Source of the DNA: Selenomonadales bacterium OttesenSCG-928-I06
GTDB taxonomy: Bacteria; Bacillota; Negativicutes; Sporomusales; Sporomusaceae
Direction of reading: 5' to 3'
Assembly: GCA_030266395.1 (NCBI GenBank)
Contig: JAJDHX010000009.1
Location: 1 to 40,484 of the forward strand
DNA: 40,484 nucleotides
Shown: positions 23,997 through 32,846 of the stretch, in pieces
Layout: each line of letters opens with the position of its first letter
How positions within the stretch are numbered: the stretch's first letter is position 1
The notes under the pieces: generated by a model
Databases searched by the model: none
The model's input: only the letters and a program-made list of their open reading frames with translations
What the model was told of the DNA's origin: nothing
Made by a program: the position numbers and the translations under genes

Positions 23997-24953
23997 TTAC
24001 AACTTTTTAAAAAATTTTTTAACAGCAGCACCATTTAGATAATTAAACTTTTTCCCTTGCCAAGTATCCAGAATGTTCAGCTTTTCATCTATTTCATCTT
24101 TTATCTTCCACCAAGCAGTATTCCAATTAGCAATTAAAGTATCAATCTCAGGTGCTCGTCCAATAAGACGACCTATAACAATATCTGGACTTAAATATTC
24201 TAAAAAAGTTACAACTCGATTAATATAGTCTTCTTTGCTTATTAAATTAAGATTTCCTTGTTCATAGAGTTTTGCAAATTTAGTATCTTTCACAATATAA
24301 AGCGAATGTATCTTTACTTCATCTATCTCTAAAGAAGAAAGTACCTTAGCAGTCTCTATAACATCATCTAAATTATCATATGGCAAATCCAAAATAACAT
24401 GGGCACATATCTCAAAATCATATTTCTTGATTTTCAAAACCGCATCAAGAAATTCAGCTAGAGTATGACCTCTATTTATCTTTTTCAAAGTATGATAATT
24501 TACTGTTTGTAATCCTAATTCTACTGTTATATCCAGACAAAATTTTTCTTTTATATTTTGAAGTAAAACTAAATATTTATCATTAATACAATCAGGCCTT
24601 GTTGCAATAGAAATTCCAACTATATCATCACTTGCAGTTGCTGCTTCTTCTAAATATTTATCTAAAGTTTCAGGAGATAAATATGTATTACTGAAATTTT
24701 GAAAATAAGGAATGAATTTTTTTGCTTTATATTTAGAAGAAATATAATCTTTATTCTTTTGTATTTGCTCTTTTACAGAAAGTTTATTTGATAAACTTTC
24801 ATAACCGGCTCCTTTTACACCGCAAAAATAACAGCCATCAACAGAAATCTCTCCATCTCTGTTAGGACAACTAAGCGGCAAATTTATAGGCAGCTTGTAT
24901 ACTTTTTCACCATACTTTTCTTTTAAATAATCTGAATAAACTTTATATCTCAT
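23997..24953 (-). CDS. TIGR01212-family (YhcC-like) radical SAM protein
   Basis: A 318-residue radical SAM enzyme of the YhcC family. The unusual cluster motif is seen: Cys29 (LSCPNRDG) followed by Cys41 and Cys44 (DGCYFCG). It is followed by YFQNFSNTYLSPE, GISIATRPDCI, VELGLQTVNYHTLKKINRGH, HVILDLPYDN and VKIHSLYIVKDTKFAKLYEQG, the standard order of the family. The substrate is unknown; Elp3-like resemblance suggests RNA, but this is unproven. ATG at 24953 with AAGGTG upstream. It starts 17 bp after the DUF4080 radical SAM gene on the same strand, so the two are very likely cotranscribed. Confidence 0.88.
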   Translation of the reverse strand: MRYKVYSDYLKEKYGEKVYKLPINLPLSCPNRDGEISVDGCYFCGVKGAGYESLSNKLSVKEQIQKNKDYISSKYKAKKFIPYFQNFSNTYLSPETLDKYLEEAATASDDIVGISIATRPDCINDKYLVLLQNIKEKFCLDITVELGLQTVNYHTLKKINRGHTLAEFLDAVLKIKKYDFEICAHVILDLPYDNLDDVIETAKVLSSLEIDEVKIHSLYIVKDTKFAKLYEQGNLNLISKEDYINRVVTFLEYLSPDIVIGRLIGRAPEIDTLIANWNTAWWKIKDEIDEKLNILDTWQGKKFNYLNGAAVKKFFKKL

Positions 24954-24970
24954 TTATGCACACCTTTTAT

Positions 24971-26770
24971 TTAGACATTTATATTCAAATCCAAAGGACT
25001 AATTATACTAAACCTAACATCTTCAATATCTTCATACAAAAAAAGAACAGCCAACTTTTCATTTGAAGTAAAATTAGATAATTTACTTACCCCTAAAACA
25101 AAATCAACAATATCTTTTGAAAAAACTTCAACATGATATTTCTTTTTAACTTCTCGCCAATTTGTAAAATTAAAATTAGGTATATATTTTTTTATCTTTT
25201 CAGTATCCTGATAAAAAGAATTCTTTAGCTCTGCAACACTATCATTTTCATTACTATTATACTCTTTGTCCCAAGATAAAAACTGAAGTCTTTTATTGTT
25301 TTTCAAATAGAGCAGGGCATCAAATTTCAAAAGTTCCATATAAACATCTAAAAACTGAGGGTAGAACTCCGCACAGAATAAATAAAGATTATAATATACA
25401 GACTCTGCTTTATGACCCACAAACTGCCAATCTCTTTCTTCCCAAAATAATGCCAGCTTTTCATAAAACTCAAAAGGGGATTTTTCCTGCAAGACCAGCC
25501 AATTTAAACTATATTTAAAATTAGAACTATTATAAACAAGATTAAACACTTTTTCTAAAATTTTTAGTTTTCTTATCTCGTCATAACTTATATATTTATT
25601 TGCTAATACTTCATATGGTGCATAATCCAAAAATACATACTCATGCTTTGCACAGTCTTTTCTTATATTTGACCCTTTTAATAACTTTAAAAAACCTATT
25701 TGTAACTGATCTATATTTAAAGCATAAACATCATTAAAAGAATTTTTAAAATCATCTTTTGTTTCATAAGGAAGACCAATTATTAAATCCAGATGCAGAT
25801 GAATATTATCAAATTTCTTCAAAAGCTGAACATTTTGAGAAACCGCAGCAAAATTATCATGCCTATTTATAGCGTTAAGTGCTGGAAGATAAGTTGATTG
25901 AACACCGATCTCAAATTGGAATCTTCCTTTAGGTGCTTTCCTAAAAATTTCTACAGCTTCTTCACTCCAATTACTAGCTGTAATTTCGAAATGAAAATTA
26001 GTCCTGCAATCTTGCACAGCAAGAAATTGTAATATTGGCAGATAATGATCCACTTTAGAATTAAATGTTCTATCCACAAATTTAACTTGTTTTACATTAT
26101 GTTTTATAAAGATTTTTAAATCTTCTATAACTCTGTCTATTGAAAAATATCTTACACCAGAAGTTGCACTTGATAAACAATAAGAACAAGAAAAAGGGCA
26201 ACCTCTGCTGCTTTCATAATAAATTATTTTATCTTTTAAATCTTCAAAGTCACTATCTGAATATGGAAAAGGAATCTTATCCAATTCTTTTATTATTTGA
26301 GGTGTTTTGTCTCCTTGTAGTAATTGTTTTTCTCGCCATAAAACACCTTGCAATAATTTATATTTTTCATCATTTTGCAATAACGAAATAATAAGGTCTC
26401 TAAAATTTTCTTCTCCTTCTCCTAATACAAAATAGTCCACATCAGCAAATAGGGAAGGGGCAGATTCAAAATCATCATAAGAAACTTCCGGACCACCAAA
26501 AATGATTTTTACATTAGGCAAAACCTTTTTTAATAAGGTCTTTAATCTTATAGTTTCTTCTATATTCCAGATATAACATGTAAAAGCAACTACATCCGGG
26601 TTTAATTTAAAAATATCACTCATTATTTCTGCTACATTATTGTTAATTGTATATTCTTTTAATTCAACATCTATTTTATCTTTAAAATCATTCAAAGAAT
26701 TTCTTAAATAATATAAAGCTAAACAAGAATGTATATATTTTGAATTAAGAGTAGTTAAAAGAACTTTCAA
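24971..26770 (-). CDS. B12-binding-domain radical SAM protein (DUF4080 type)
   Basis: A 599-residue enzyme. Residues 1-135 resemble a cobalamin-binding Rossmann domain (VVAFTCYIWNIEET, IIFGGPEVSYD, YFVLGEGE). The radical SAM domain follows with the cluster motif Cys191, Cys195, Cys198 (SSRGCPFSCSYC), then QFEIGVQST and LDLIIGLPYETKDDF. The last 170 or so residues look like the DUF4080 region. Such proteins often act on RNA or small metabolites, but none of this subfamily has a firmly assigned reaction known to me. TTG start at 26770 with GGTGATT upstream. It is the first gene of a two-gene unit with the YhcC-like protein. Confidence 0.85.
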   Translation of the reverse strand: MKVLLTTLNSKYIHSCLALYYLRNSLNDFKDKIDVELKEYTINNNVAEIMSDIFKLNPDVVAFTCYIWNIEETIRLKTLLKKVLPNVKIIFGGPEVSYDDFESAPSLFADVDYFVLGEGEENFRDLIISLLQNDEKYKLLQGVLWREKQLLQGDKTPQIIKELDKIPFPYSDSDFEDLKDKIIYYESSRGCPFSCSYCLSSATSGVRYFSIDRVIEDLKIFIKHNVKQVKFVDRTFNSKVDHYLPILQFLAVQDCRTNFHFEITASNWSEEAVEIFRKAPKGRFQFEIGVQSTYLPALNAINRHDNFAAVSQNVQLLKKFDNIHLHLDLIIGLPYETKDDFKNSFNDVYALNIDQLQIGFLKLLKGSNIRKDCAKHEYVFLDYAPYEVLANKYISYDEIRKLKILEKVFNLVYNSSNFKYSLNWLVLQEKSPFEFYEKLALFWEERDWQFVGHKAESVYYNLYLFCAEFYPQFLDVYMELLKFDALLYLKNNKRLQFLSWDKEYNSNENDSVAELKNSFYQDTEKIKKYIPNFNFTNWREVKKKYHVEVFSKDIVDFVLGVSKLSNFTSNEKLAVLFLYEDIEDVRFSIISPLDLNINV

Positions 26771-26953
26771 GAAATCACCATCTTATAATTATTTACATAT
26801 CTAAATTATATAAAATTCCAGATAATATGCAAATTAAATTATGTTTCACCGTATAAGAACTCATGCATAAAATAAATAAAGCCTAATTTAGTTATATAAA
26901 TTAGGATACTATCCTTACTTTAGCGTAATACCAACATAAAGAAAGGTGATTTT

Positions 26954-27736
26954 ATGCGAATTATTATAGATGGCAAAAGACTGCCTGGTAATATAAGAAC
27001 AAACAGAGACTTACTTATTACTCTAAGAAACATTGCCAATACCTTAAATTGGGGAATTCGTTATGACGCCGCCAGAGAAATAGTGCTTATAAACTCTCAA
27101 GACTCAACTCTACCGTCATTAAAAGAAGAACGTGTCTTAACAACTTTGCCTCAAGATGAAAGTTCTCGTCTTAATGGCAAAGTAATTGCCATAGACCCAG
27201 GACACGGCGGCAAAGACCTAGGTTCAATTGGTCCTACAGGTACATTGGAAAAAGATAATACACTTGCCATAGCCTTAATACTCAGAGATCTTCTTGAAAA
27301 AAATGGCGCCACAACAATACTAACTAGAGAAGATGATCAAAATTGTTTGGGTTCTGAATATGAACCCTTAGAAGAGATTGCTGCAAGAACAGCAGTTGCA
27401 AATGAAAATCAAGTAGATATTTTTGTAAGTATTCACAACGACTACTTTGAAAGTAAAAACTCATCTGGAGCAACTACTTTTTATTACGGAGACAGAAATT
27501 CAAAAAGATTAGCAGAATGTGTTCAAGAATCTATATCAGATGCTTTAGGAATAAAAGATTGCGGGATAAGATTTGGCAGTTTCTATATACTTAGATATAC
27601 AAAAATGCCTTCTATTAGCGTAGAAATTGGATTTATTTCTAATCCTGTAGAAGAAATGCTGCTTGCAAGCAACGACGGCAGAAAAAATGCAGCTGAAGGT
27701 ATTTTTGAAGGTATAGTTAAATATTTTAAAGTTTAA
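26954..27736 (+). CDS. N-acetylmuramoyl-L-alanine amidase (Amidase_3), no signal peptide
   Basis: A 260-residue zinc amidase that would cut the bond between muramic acid and L-alanine in peptidoglycan (EC 3.5.1.28). Residues 1-50 resemble a copper-amine-oxidase-like stalk domain (RIIIDGKRLPGNIRTNRDLLITLRNIANTL in outline; key part NTLNWGIRYD). The catalytic domain spans about 75-260, with zinc ligands His84 (DPGHGG), Glu99 and His161 (SIHND) and catalytic Glu224 (SVEIGFISN). No Sec signal peptide or membrane anchor is present, unlike most cell-wall amidases. ATG at 26954 with AAAGGTGA upstream. It could act during mother-cell or spore lysis, or leave by an unknown route; CwlD-like spore-cortex function is a possibility, not a firm call. 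Confidence 0.88.
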   Translation: MRIIIDGKRLPGNIRTNRDLLITLRNIANTLNWGIRYDAAREIVLINSQDSTLPSLKEERVLTTLPQDESSRLNGKVIAIDPGHGGKDLGSIGPTGTLEKDNTLAIALILRDLLEKNGATTILTREDDQNCLGSEYEPLEEIAARTAVANENQVDIFVSIHNDYFESKNSSGATTFYYGDRNSKRLAECVQESISDALGIKDCGIRFGSFYILRYTKMPSISVEIGFISNPVEEMLLASNDGRKNAAEGIFEGIVKYFKV

Positions 27737-27743
27737 AAAATTA

Positions 27744-27780
27744 AAAGGAAGAACATTTAATTGTTCTTCCTTTAATTTTT
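27744..27780. terminator. Bidirectional terminator between the amidase and fba
   Basis: AAAGGAAGAACA (27744-27755) pairs with TGTTCTTCCTTT (27762-27773), and flanking AAATT/AATTT bases extend the stem. T-runs follow on both strands, matching the convergent genes. Confidence 0.85.
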
Positions 27781-27786
27781 TTATAA

Positions 27787-28716
27787 TTATAAACTATTGG
27801 ACGAATTAAGCACATTTTTGATTTTATGTTTTACCATAGCTTTAATAGCATCTCTAGCAGGGCTTAAATACTGACGAGGATCAAAATCCGAAGGGTTTTT
27901 GGCAAAATGTTCTCTAATGGACGCAGTCATTGCCAAACGCAAATCAGTATCTATATTGATTTTGCATACGCCAAATTTGCCTGCTCTTAAAAGCATATCT
28001 TCCGGAACACCTTGAGCTCCTTGAATTTCTCCGCCATAGTTATTACACTTCTCAACAAATTCAGGTAAAACAGTAGATGCTCCGTGAAGCACCAACGGAT
28101 ATCCTGGAAGCAGATTACTAATCTTCTCTAATCTTGCAAAATCAAGTTGAGGTTCATCTTTAAATTTATAAGCACCATGACTTGTTCCAATAGCAATAGC
28201 TAAAGAATCAACACCAGTGCGTTGAACAAATTCAACTGCTTGGTCTGGATCTGTATAACTAGCATCTTTTGCACTTACTTTTACAGCATCTTCAACACCT
28301 GCCAAGCGACCTAATTCACCTTCAACAGTTACACCATTAGCATGTGCATATTCTACTACCTTTTTAGTAAGAGCAATGTTTTCTTCAAAAGGAAGGTGAG
28401 AGCCGTCTATCATAACTGAAGTAAAGCCACCATCAACACACATCTTACATATTTCAAAATCTGCACCATGATCAAGATGCAAACAAATAGGCAGACCTGA
28501 ATCTATTATAGCTGCTTCTACTAATTTCATTAAATAAATATGTTTGGCATATTTACGAGCACCGGCTGACACCTGAAGTATAAGAGCAGATTGTTCCTCT
28601 TTTGCAGCATCAACAATACCCTGTATAATTTCCATATTATTTACATTAAAAGCTCCAACTGCATATTTGCCTTCATAAGCTTTTTTAAACATTTCACTTG
28701 ATGTTACTAATGGCAT
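27787..28716 (-). CDS. fba: Class II fructose-bisphosphate aldolase
   Basis: A zinc-dependent aldolase of glycolysis and gluconeogenesis that splits fructose 1,6-bisphosphate (EC 4.1.2.13). At 309 residues it fits the family. Visible landmarks are SEMFKKAYEGKYAVGAFNVNN at the start, the zinc and catalytic segment HLDHGADFE, MIDGSHLPFEEN, GTSHGAYKF, VLHGASTVLPEF and KINIDTDLRLA. ATG at 28716 is chosen because GAGGTGG lies 5 nt upstream; a GTG nine bases earlier falls inside that ribosome site. It follows gap by 37 bp on the same strand, forming a gap-fba unit. Tagatose-bisphosphate aldolase is the alternative, but the gap neighbour favours Fba. Confidence 0.94.
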   Translation of the reverse strand: MPLVTSSEMFKKAYEGKYAVGAFNVNNMEIIQGIVDAAKEEQSALILQVSAGARKYAKHIYLMKLVEAAIIDSGLPICLHLDHGADFEICKMCVDGGFTSVMIDGSHLPFEENIALTKKVVEYAHANGVTVEGELGRLAGVEDAVKVSAKDASYTDPDQAVEFVQRTGVDSLAIAIGTSHGAYKFKDEPQLDFARLEKISNLLPGYPLVLHGASTVLPEFVEKCNNYGGEIQGAQGVPEDMLLRAGKFGVCKINIDTDLRLAMTASIREHFAKNPSDFDPRQYLSPARDAIKAMVKHKIKNVLNSSNSL

Positions 28717-28753
28717 AAATTCCACCTCATCTTTAATAAATTTCTACTATTAC

Positions 28754-29913
<1,160 letters not shown>

Positions 29914-29940
29914 TTTTTATTCTTAGTTTTCTTAAAAACC

Positions 29941-29996
29941 AAAAGAAAAATCAAGTTTAAATGTATCATAATACACTCATACTCGATTTTTCTTTT
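29941..29996 (-). terminator. Hairpin between the 160-residue gene and gap, probable terminator
   Basis: AAAAGAAAAATC (29941-29952) and GATTTTTCTTTT (29985-29996) form a 12-bp perfect stem around a 32-nt loop, with an inner GTAT/ATAC stem. On the minus strand GG and a T5 run follow. It could end the spoIIP unit or act in the gap leader. Confidence 0.45.
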
Positions 29997-30019
29997 ATTT
30001 TATCTGACAAAACCCTATA

Positions 30020-30502
30020 TTAAAGCCGTAAAACTAACATTGTTTTTAAAACAATATTTTCCAACAAATAATCTTTAACATAAAAAATGTTTGACTTAAC
30101 CGACTCTACAGCAGACCTACACAAATCATTAATTTCCAAAACATCAACTTGAAAATTTAAAACTGTAGGTATATTAACTTTATAATAGCCATTTTGAAAT
30201 ACTAGATCATCAGCATCTTTCTTAAATTTGCCTAAATTATAAGAATATCTTATATCTCCTCCTTCTTTAAAAAGATAGACAGAATAATATATATTATTTT
30301 TCTCTATAGATAGAATAGGGGCCTGATCATGTTTATTTGTAAGACCAGTCAATTGATAATTAGCAGATGTTATACCTATTAACACTATAACAATAAAAAG
30401 AAATGTGCCTTTTAAAAAGATTATATTTTCCTTTTTAAAAATAAAACTATAACATGTATAAGAAACTTTGCGCGGTATATTTAATATATCAATTATTTTC
30501 AC
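30020..30502 (-). CDS. Unknown small membrane-anchored protein overlapping spoIIP
   Basis: A 160-residue protein I do not recognise. Residues about 1-27 are basic and aromatic. Residues 28-45 are one clear membrane segment (KGTFLFIVIVLIGITSA). The remaining 115 residues are polar with alternating aromatic residues (NNIYYSVYLFKEGGDIRYSYNL in outline; core IRYSYNLGKFKKD) and could form a small beta-rich domain outside the membrane. It starts at GTG 30502, overlapping the spoIIP end by 14 bp, so it is translationally coupled to spoIIP and probably expressed with it. By context it may be a sporulation membrane protein; nothing in the sequence names a function. Confidence 0.7.
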   Translation of the reverse strand: MKIIDILNIPRKVSYTCYSFIFKKENIIFLKGTFLFIVIVLIGITSANYQLTGLTNKHDQAPILSIEKNNIYYSVYLFKEGGDIRYSYNLGKFKKDADDLVFQNGYYKVNIPTVLNFQVDVLEINDLCRSAVESVKSNIFYVKDYLLENIVLKTMLVLRL

Positions 30503-31619
30503 CTTCTCTTAAAACTTCAGAAAGAGCTTTTGCAAACAACTGTATTGAATAAACAGCTTCTTCTTTACTGTTTTCCTGACAACCAACTTCTATAAGAATA
30601 GCATGTGGATGAAGATGCTGATTATATCTCCACGGTGTTATTTGAATCCCTTTAGAAAGATTCGGGTAAAGTTTATTAATCTTGGAATTTATTTTTTTTA
30701 CAAATGCCAGATTTTCTTTAAATAATGGTTGCAACAAATCTTCTTGCCCTTCAGCAACAACAAACGATATTTTTGCTGCTGTTTTTTTATTAATATCTAC
30801 TATATTATCTTTTCTCTTGCCAGCATCTCTATGAATATCAATTATAACCTTTATATGCGGATTATCAGCTATCATTTTTTGAGCTGTGATTTCTGAAACT
30901 GCATACGCTTTCATAAAGCTCGGATAATCATGAATATTCCTGCTCTGAACAGACAAAATTCCTTCTTTATCTAAAGCATTTAGCAAAGATTCCCCCACAT
31001 CCACTATATCACCTAACTGACCTCCGGGTTTATGAGTTACATTAGAAGAAGGAACAAAAGACTCTGCTGTATGAGTATGATATATGCCAACTAAAACCTT
31101 ATCAGACAATCTTTCTCTCTGAACCAAATTAGCGGGGTCAGGCCCATTATAAACATTCTTATTTACTGGCAAGATTTTGCCACTATTTAAATCATCTACC
31201 TTTACTAAAGAAGCAAACAAAGGCAATTCTTTTTCAAAAACATAATATTTATTTTTTATATCTGTATTTATTAAAAAATTTACCAGTTCATCAATAGGAT
31301 TACTTAAATATGATTTAACACTGTCATTAGAATGTTGCTCTTTTGAAAACTCTAATAAAGGTATTCCCTTAAATAAAAAGTCTTGCCATTTAATAAAATT
31401 TGAAAAACTATAACTATTTTTTGTACTAAACGTAGAAACAGGGGAGACTTCAAAATAATAAAAAGCAGCAATCCCACCTAAAAAAAGCATTAATGCCAAA
31501 GAAAAAATAATTAAAGAATTTAATAATTTATTAAGTTTTAAAAGCTTACTACCAAACAGTAACTTAAAAGGTTTTTTTCGTTTTCTATCGCTTCTTTTTT
31601 TATAGACTTGTACTATCAT
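30489..31619 (-). CDS. spoIIP: Stage II sporulation protein P
   Basis: A 376-residue membrane-anchored peptidoglycan hydrolase of the SpoIIDMP engulfment complex, with amidase and endopeptidase activity in Bacillus. A basic N-terminus is followed by one membrane helix (about 33-56, SLIIFSLALMLFLGGIAAFYY). The SpoIIP domain spans about 170-376, with GIYHTHTAESF (179-188: His181, His183, Glu186), DIHRDAG (261-267) and ILIEVGCQEN near 340. The ATG at 31619 is chosen because GGAGG precedes it; a longer TTG form lacks a ribosome site. It lies 120 bp downstream of gpr, the usual gpr-spoIIP order, and overlaps the next gene. Mother-cell sigma E control is normal for the family. Confidence 0.95.
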   Translation of the reverse strand: MIVQVYKKRSDRKRKKPFKLLFGSKLLKLNKLLNSLIIFSLALMLFLGGIAAFYYFEVSPVSTFSTKNSYSFSNFIKWQDFLFKGIPLLEFSKEQHSNDSVKSYLSNPIDELVNFLINTDIKNKYYVFEKELPLFASLVKVDDLNSGKILPVNKNVYNGPDPANLVQRERLSDKVLVGIYHTHTAESFVPSSNVTHKPGGQLGDIVDVGESLLNALDKEGILSVQSRNIHDYPSFMKAYAVSEITAQKMIADNPHIKVIIDIHRDAGKRKDNIVDINKKTAAKISFVVAEGQEDLLQPLFKENLAFVKKINSKINKLYPNLSKGIQITPWRYNQHLHPHAILIEVGCQENSKEEAVYSIQLFAKALSEVLREGENN

Positions 31620-31739
31620 TCGTGCCGCCTCCGCTAATGCTAAAACATTATACTGTAAATGCAAACCTCATGATTAAGTAAAAACATGATTAAGTTTACA
31701 TACAATGTATATGCTTAAAGACAGCTAGATAGTACTTTT

Positions 31740-32711
31740 TTAGTTTAAATACAAGTGAATATTTTTATAGTCAATATTAGGATGAAGTGCTTGATTTATA
31801 CCACCAGCCACAATGAGTGCCATATCTTCAATTAAACGGTCTACTTCTTTAGGAGTTACCATGAGATCACCTAAAGTTTCTGGTATTATTTGATCTATCA
31901 TAGCTCTTTTATCCTGATCACTTATACTTGCCATGCTTTTTAAATATCTGGCAAAGAAAGCATTTTCCTGCATAACATTCAGTGTGTCCAGAGCTATTGT
32001 AGAAGCCTGAACCACTGTTGGTACTCCAATAGCAATTACAGGTGTATTTAAAGTCTCTTGTGTTAAACCAAATCTTTTATTTTCCACACCAGAGCCAGGC
32101 GTAATACCGGTATTAGCAATCTGAATAGTAGTAGTTACCCTCTGACTTGAAGCTGCTGCCAATGCATCAACAGCAATTACTACATCTGGTTTAATTTTTT
32201 GAACAATACCTTGAATTATTTCGGCAGTCTCCATACCTGTAATACCAAGAACACCAGGTGAAATTGCACAAACTTCCCGAACTTCATCTTTCAGTTCTGG
32301 AGATAATATCTCTTTTAAGTGACGTGTTACCACCACTTTATCTACTGCTCTTGGACCCAGTGCATCAGGTGTTATATTCCAGTTTCCTAAACCAACTACT
32401 AAAATCGTTGCTTGTTCAGGAAGCTGCAAAATGTTTGCCAGCTCCTTAGTTAAATAATTCATTACTTTTCTTTCAAGTTCAGTGTTTTTATATCTTAAAC
32501 CTAAAGCTTCTACAGTTACGTATCTTCCTTCTGCTTTGCCCATTCTTTCAGCAGCATCTTTTGTAGTAATATCTACTCTTGTAATTATTACATCTTCATC
32601 TTCAATAGTTTCTATAGCTAAACCGTCTATATTGCTCTGATTTTTTCTAGTCAGTTGCTCACTTGCTTCTAAAGCTAGATCAGTTCTTACATTACCTTCA
32701 AATTGCAGCAT
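31740..32711 (-). CDS. gpr: Spore germination endopeptidase GPR
   Basis: An aspartic-type protease (family A25) that degrades small acid-soluble spore proteins during germination. At 323 residues it is somewhat shorter than the Bacillus zymogen. The N-terminal NVRTDLALEASEQL is diagnostic, with only about 8 residues before RTDLA, so the propeptide seems short. LVVGLGNWNITPDALGPRAVD (near 103-123) and SPGVLGITGMETAEIIQGI (near 151-169) are family hallmarks. GAAGGAG precedes the ATG at 32711. A good sigma G-type promoter lies upstream (32747-32776), fitting forespore expression. Its partner genes spoIIP and the divergent PBP make this a sporulation island. Confidence 0.96.
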   Translation of the reverse strand: MLQFEGNVRTDLALEASEQLTRKNQSNIDGLAIETIEDEDVIITRVDITTKDAAERMGKAEGRYVTVEALGLRYKNTELERKVMNYLTKELANILQLPEQATILVVGLGNWNITPDALGPRAVDKVVVTRHLKEILSPELKDEVREVCAISPGVLGITGMETAEIIQGIVQKIKPDVVIAVDALAAASSQRVTTTIQIANTGITPGSGVENKRFGLTQETLNTPVIAIGVPTVVQASTIALDTLNVMQENAFFARYLKSMASISDQDKRAMIDQIIPETLGDLMVTPKEVDRLIEDMALIVAGGINQALHPNIDYKNIHLYLN

Positions 32712-32746
32712 TTTTATACTCCTTCAAATTTATTTACATATAAAAA

Positions 32747-32776
32747 TATAATCTCCAAAACTAAATTAAGCTATTC
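32747..32776 (-). promoter_or_regulatory. Candidate sigma G promoter of gpr
   Basis: On the minus strand GAATA (32772-32776) and GATTATA (32747-32753) are exactly 18 bp apart. The forespore sigma G consensus is GHATR-18-CATNHTA, so the -35 is perfect and the -10 differs only at its first base. It lies 36 bp before the ATG. On the plus strand CATACTA (32809-32815) precedes the divergent PBP gene and looks like a sporulation -10, but its -35 is poor. Confidence 0.55.
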
Positions 32777-32846
32777 TCTAAAAAAGGTGTAAATATTTAT
32801 ATTCAAGCCATACTATCATTAAATAATTCTAATTTCAGGTGATAAT

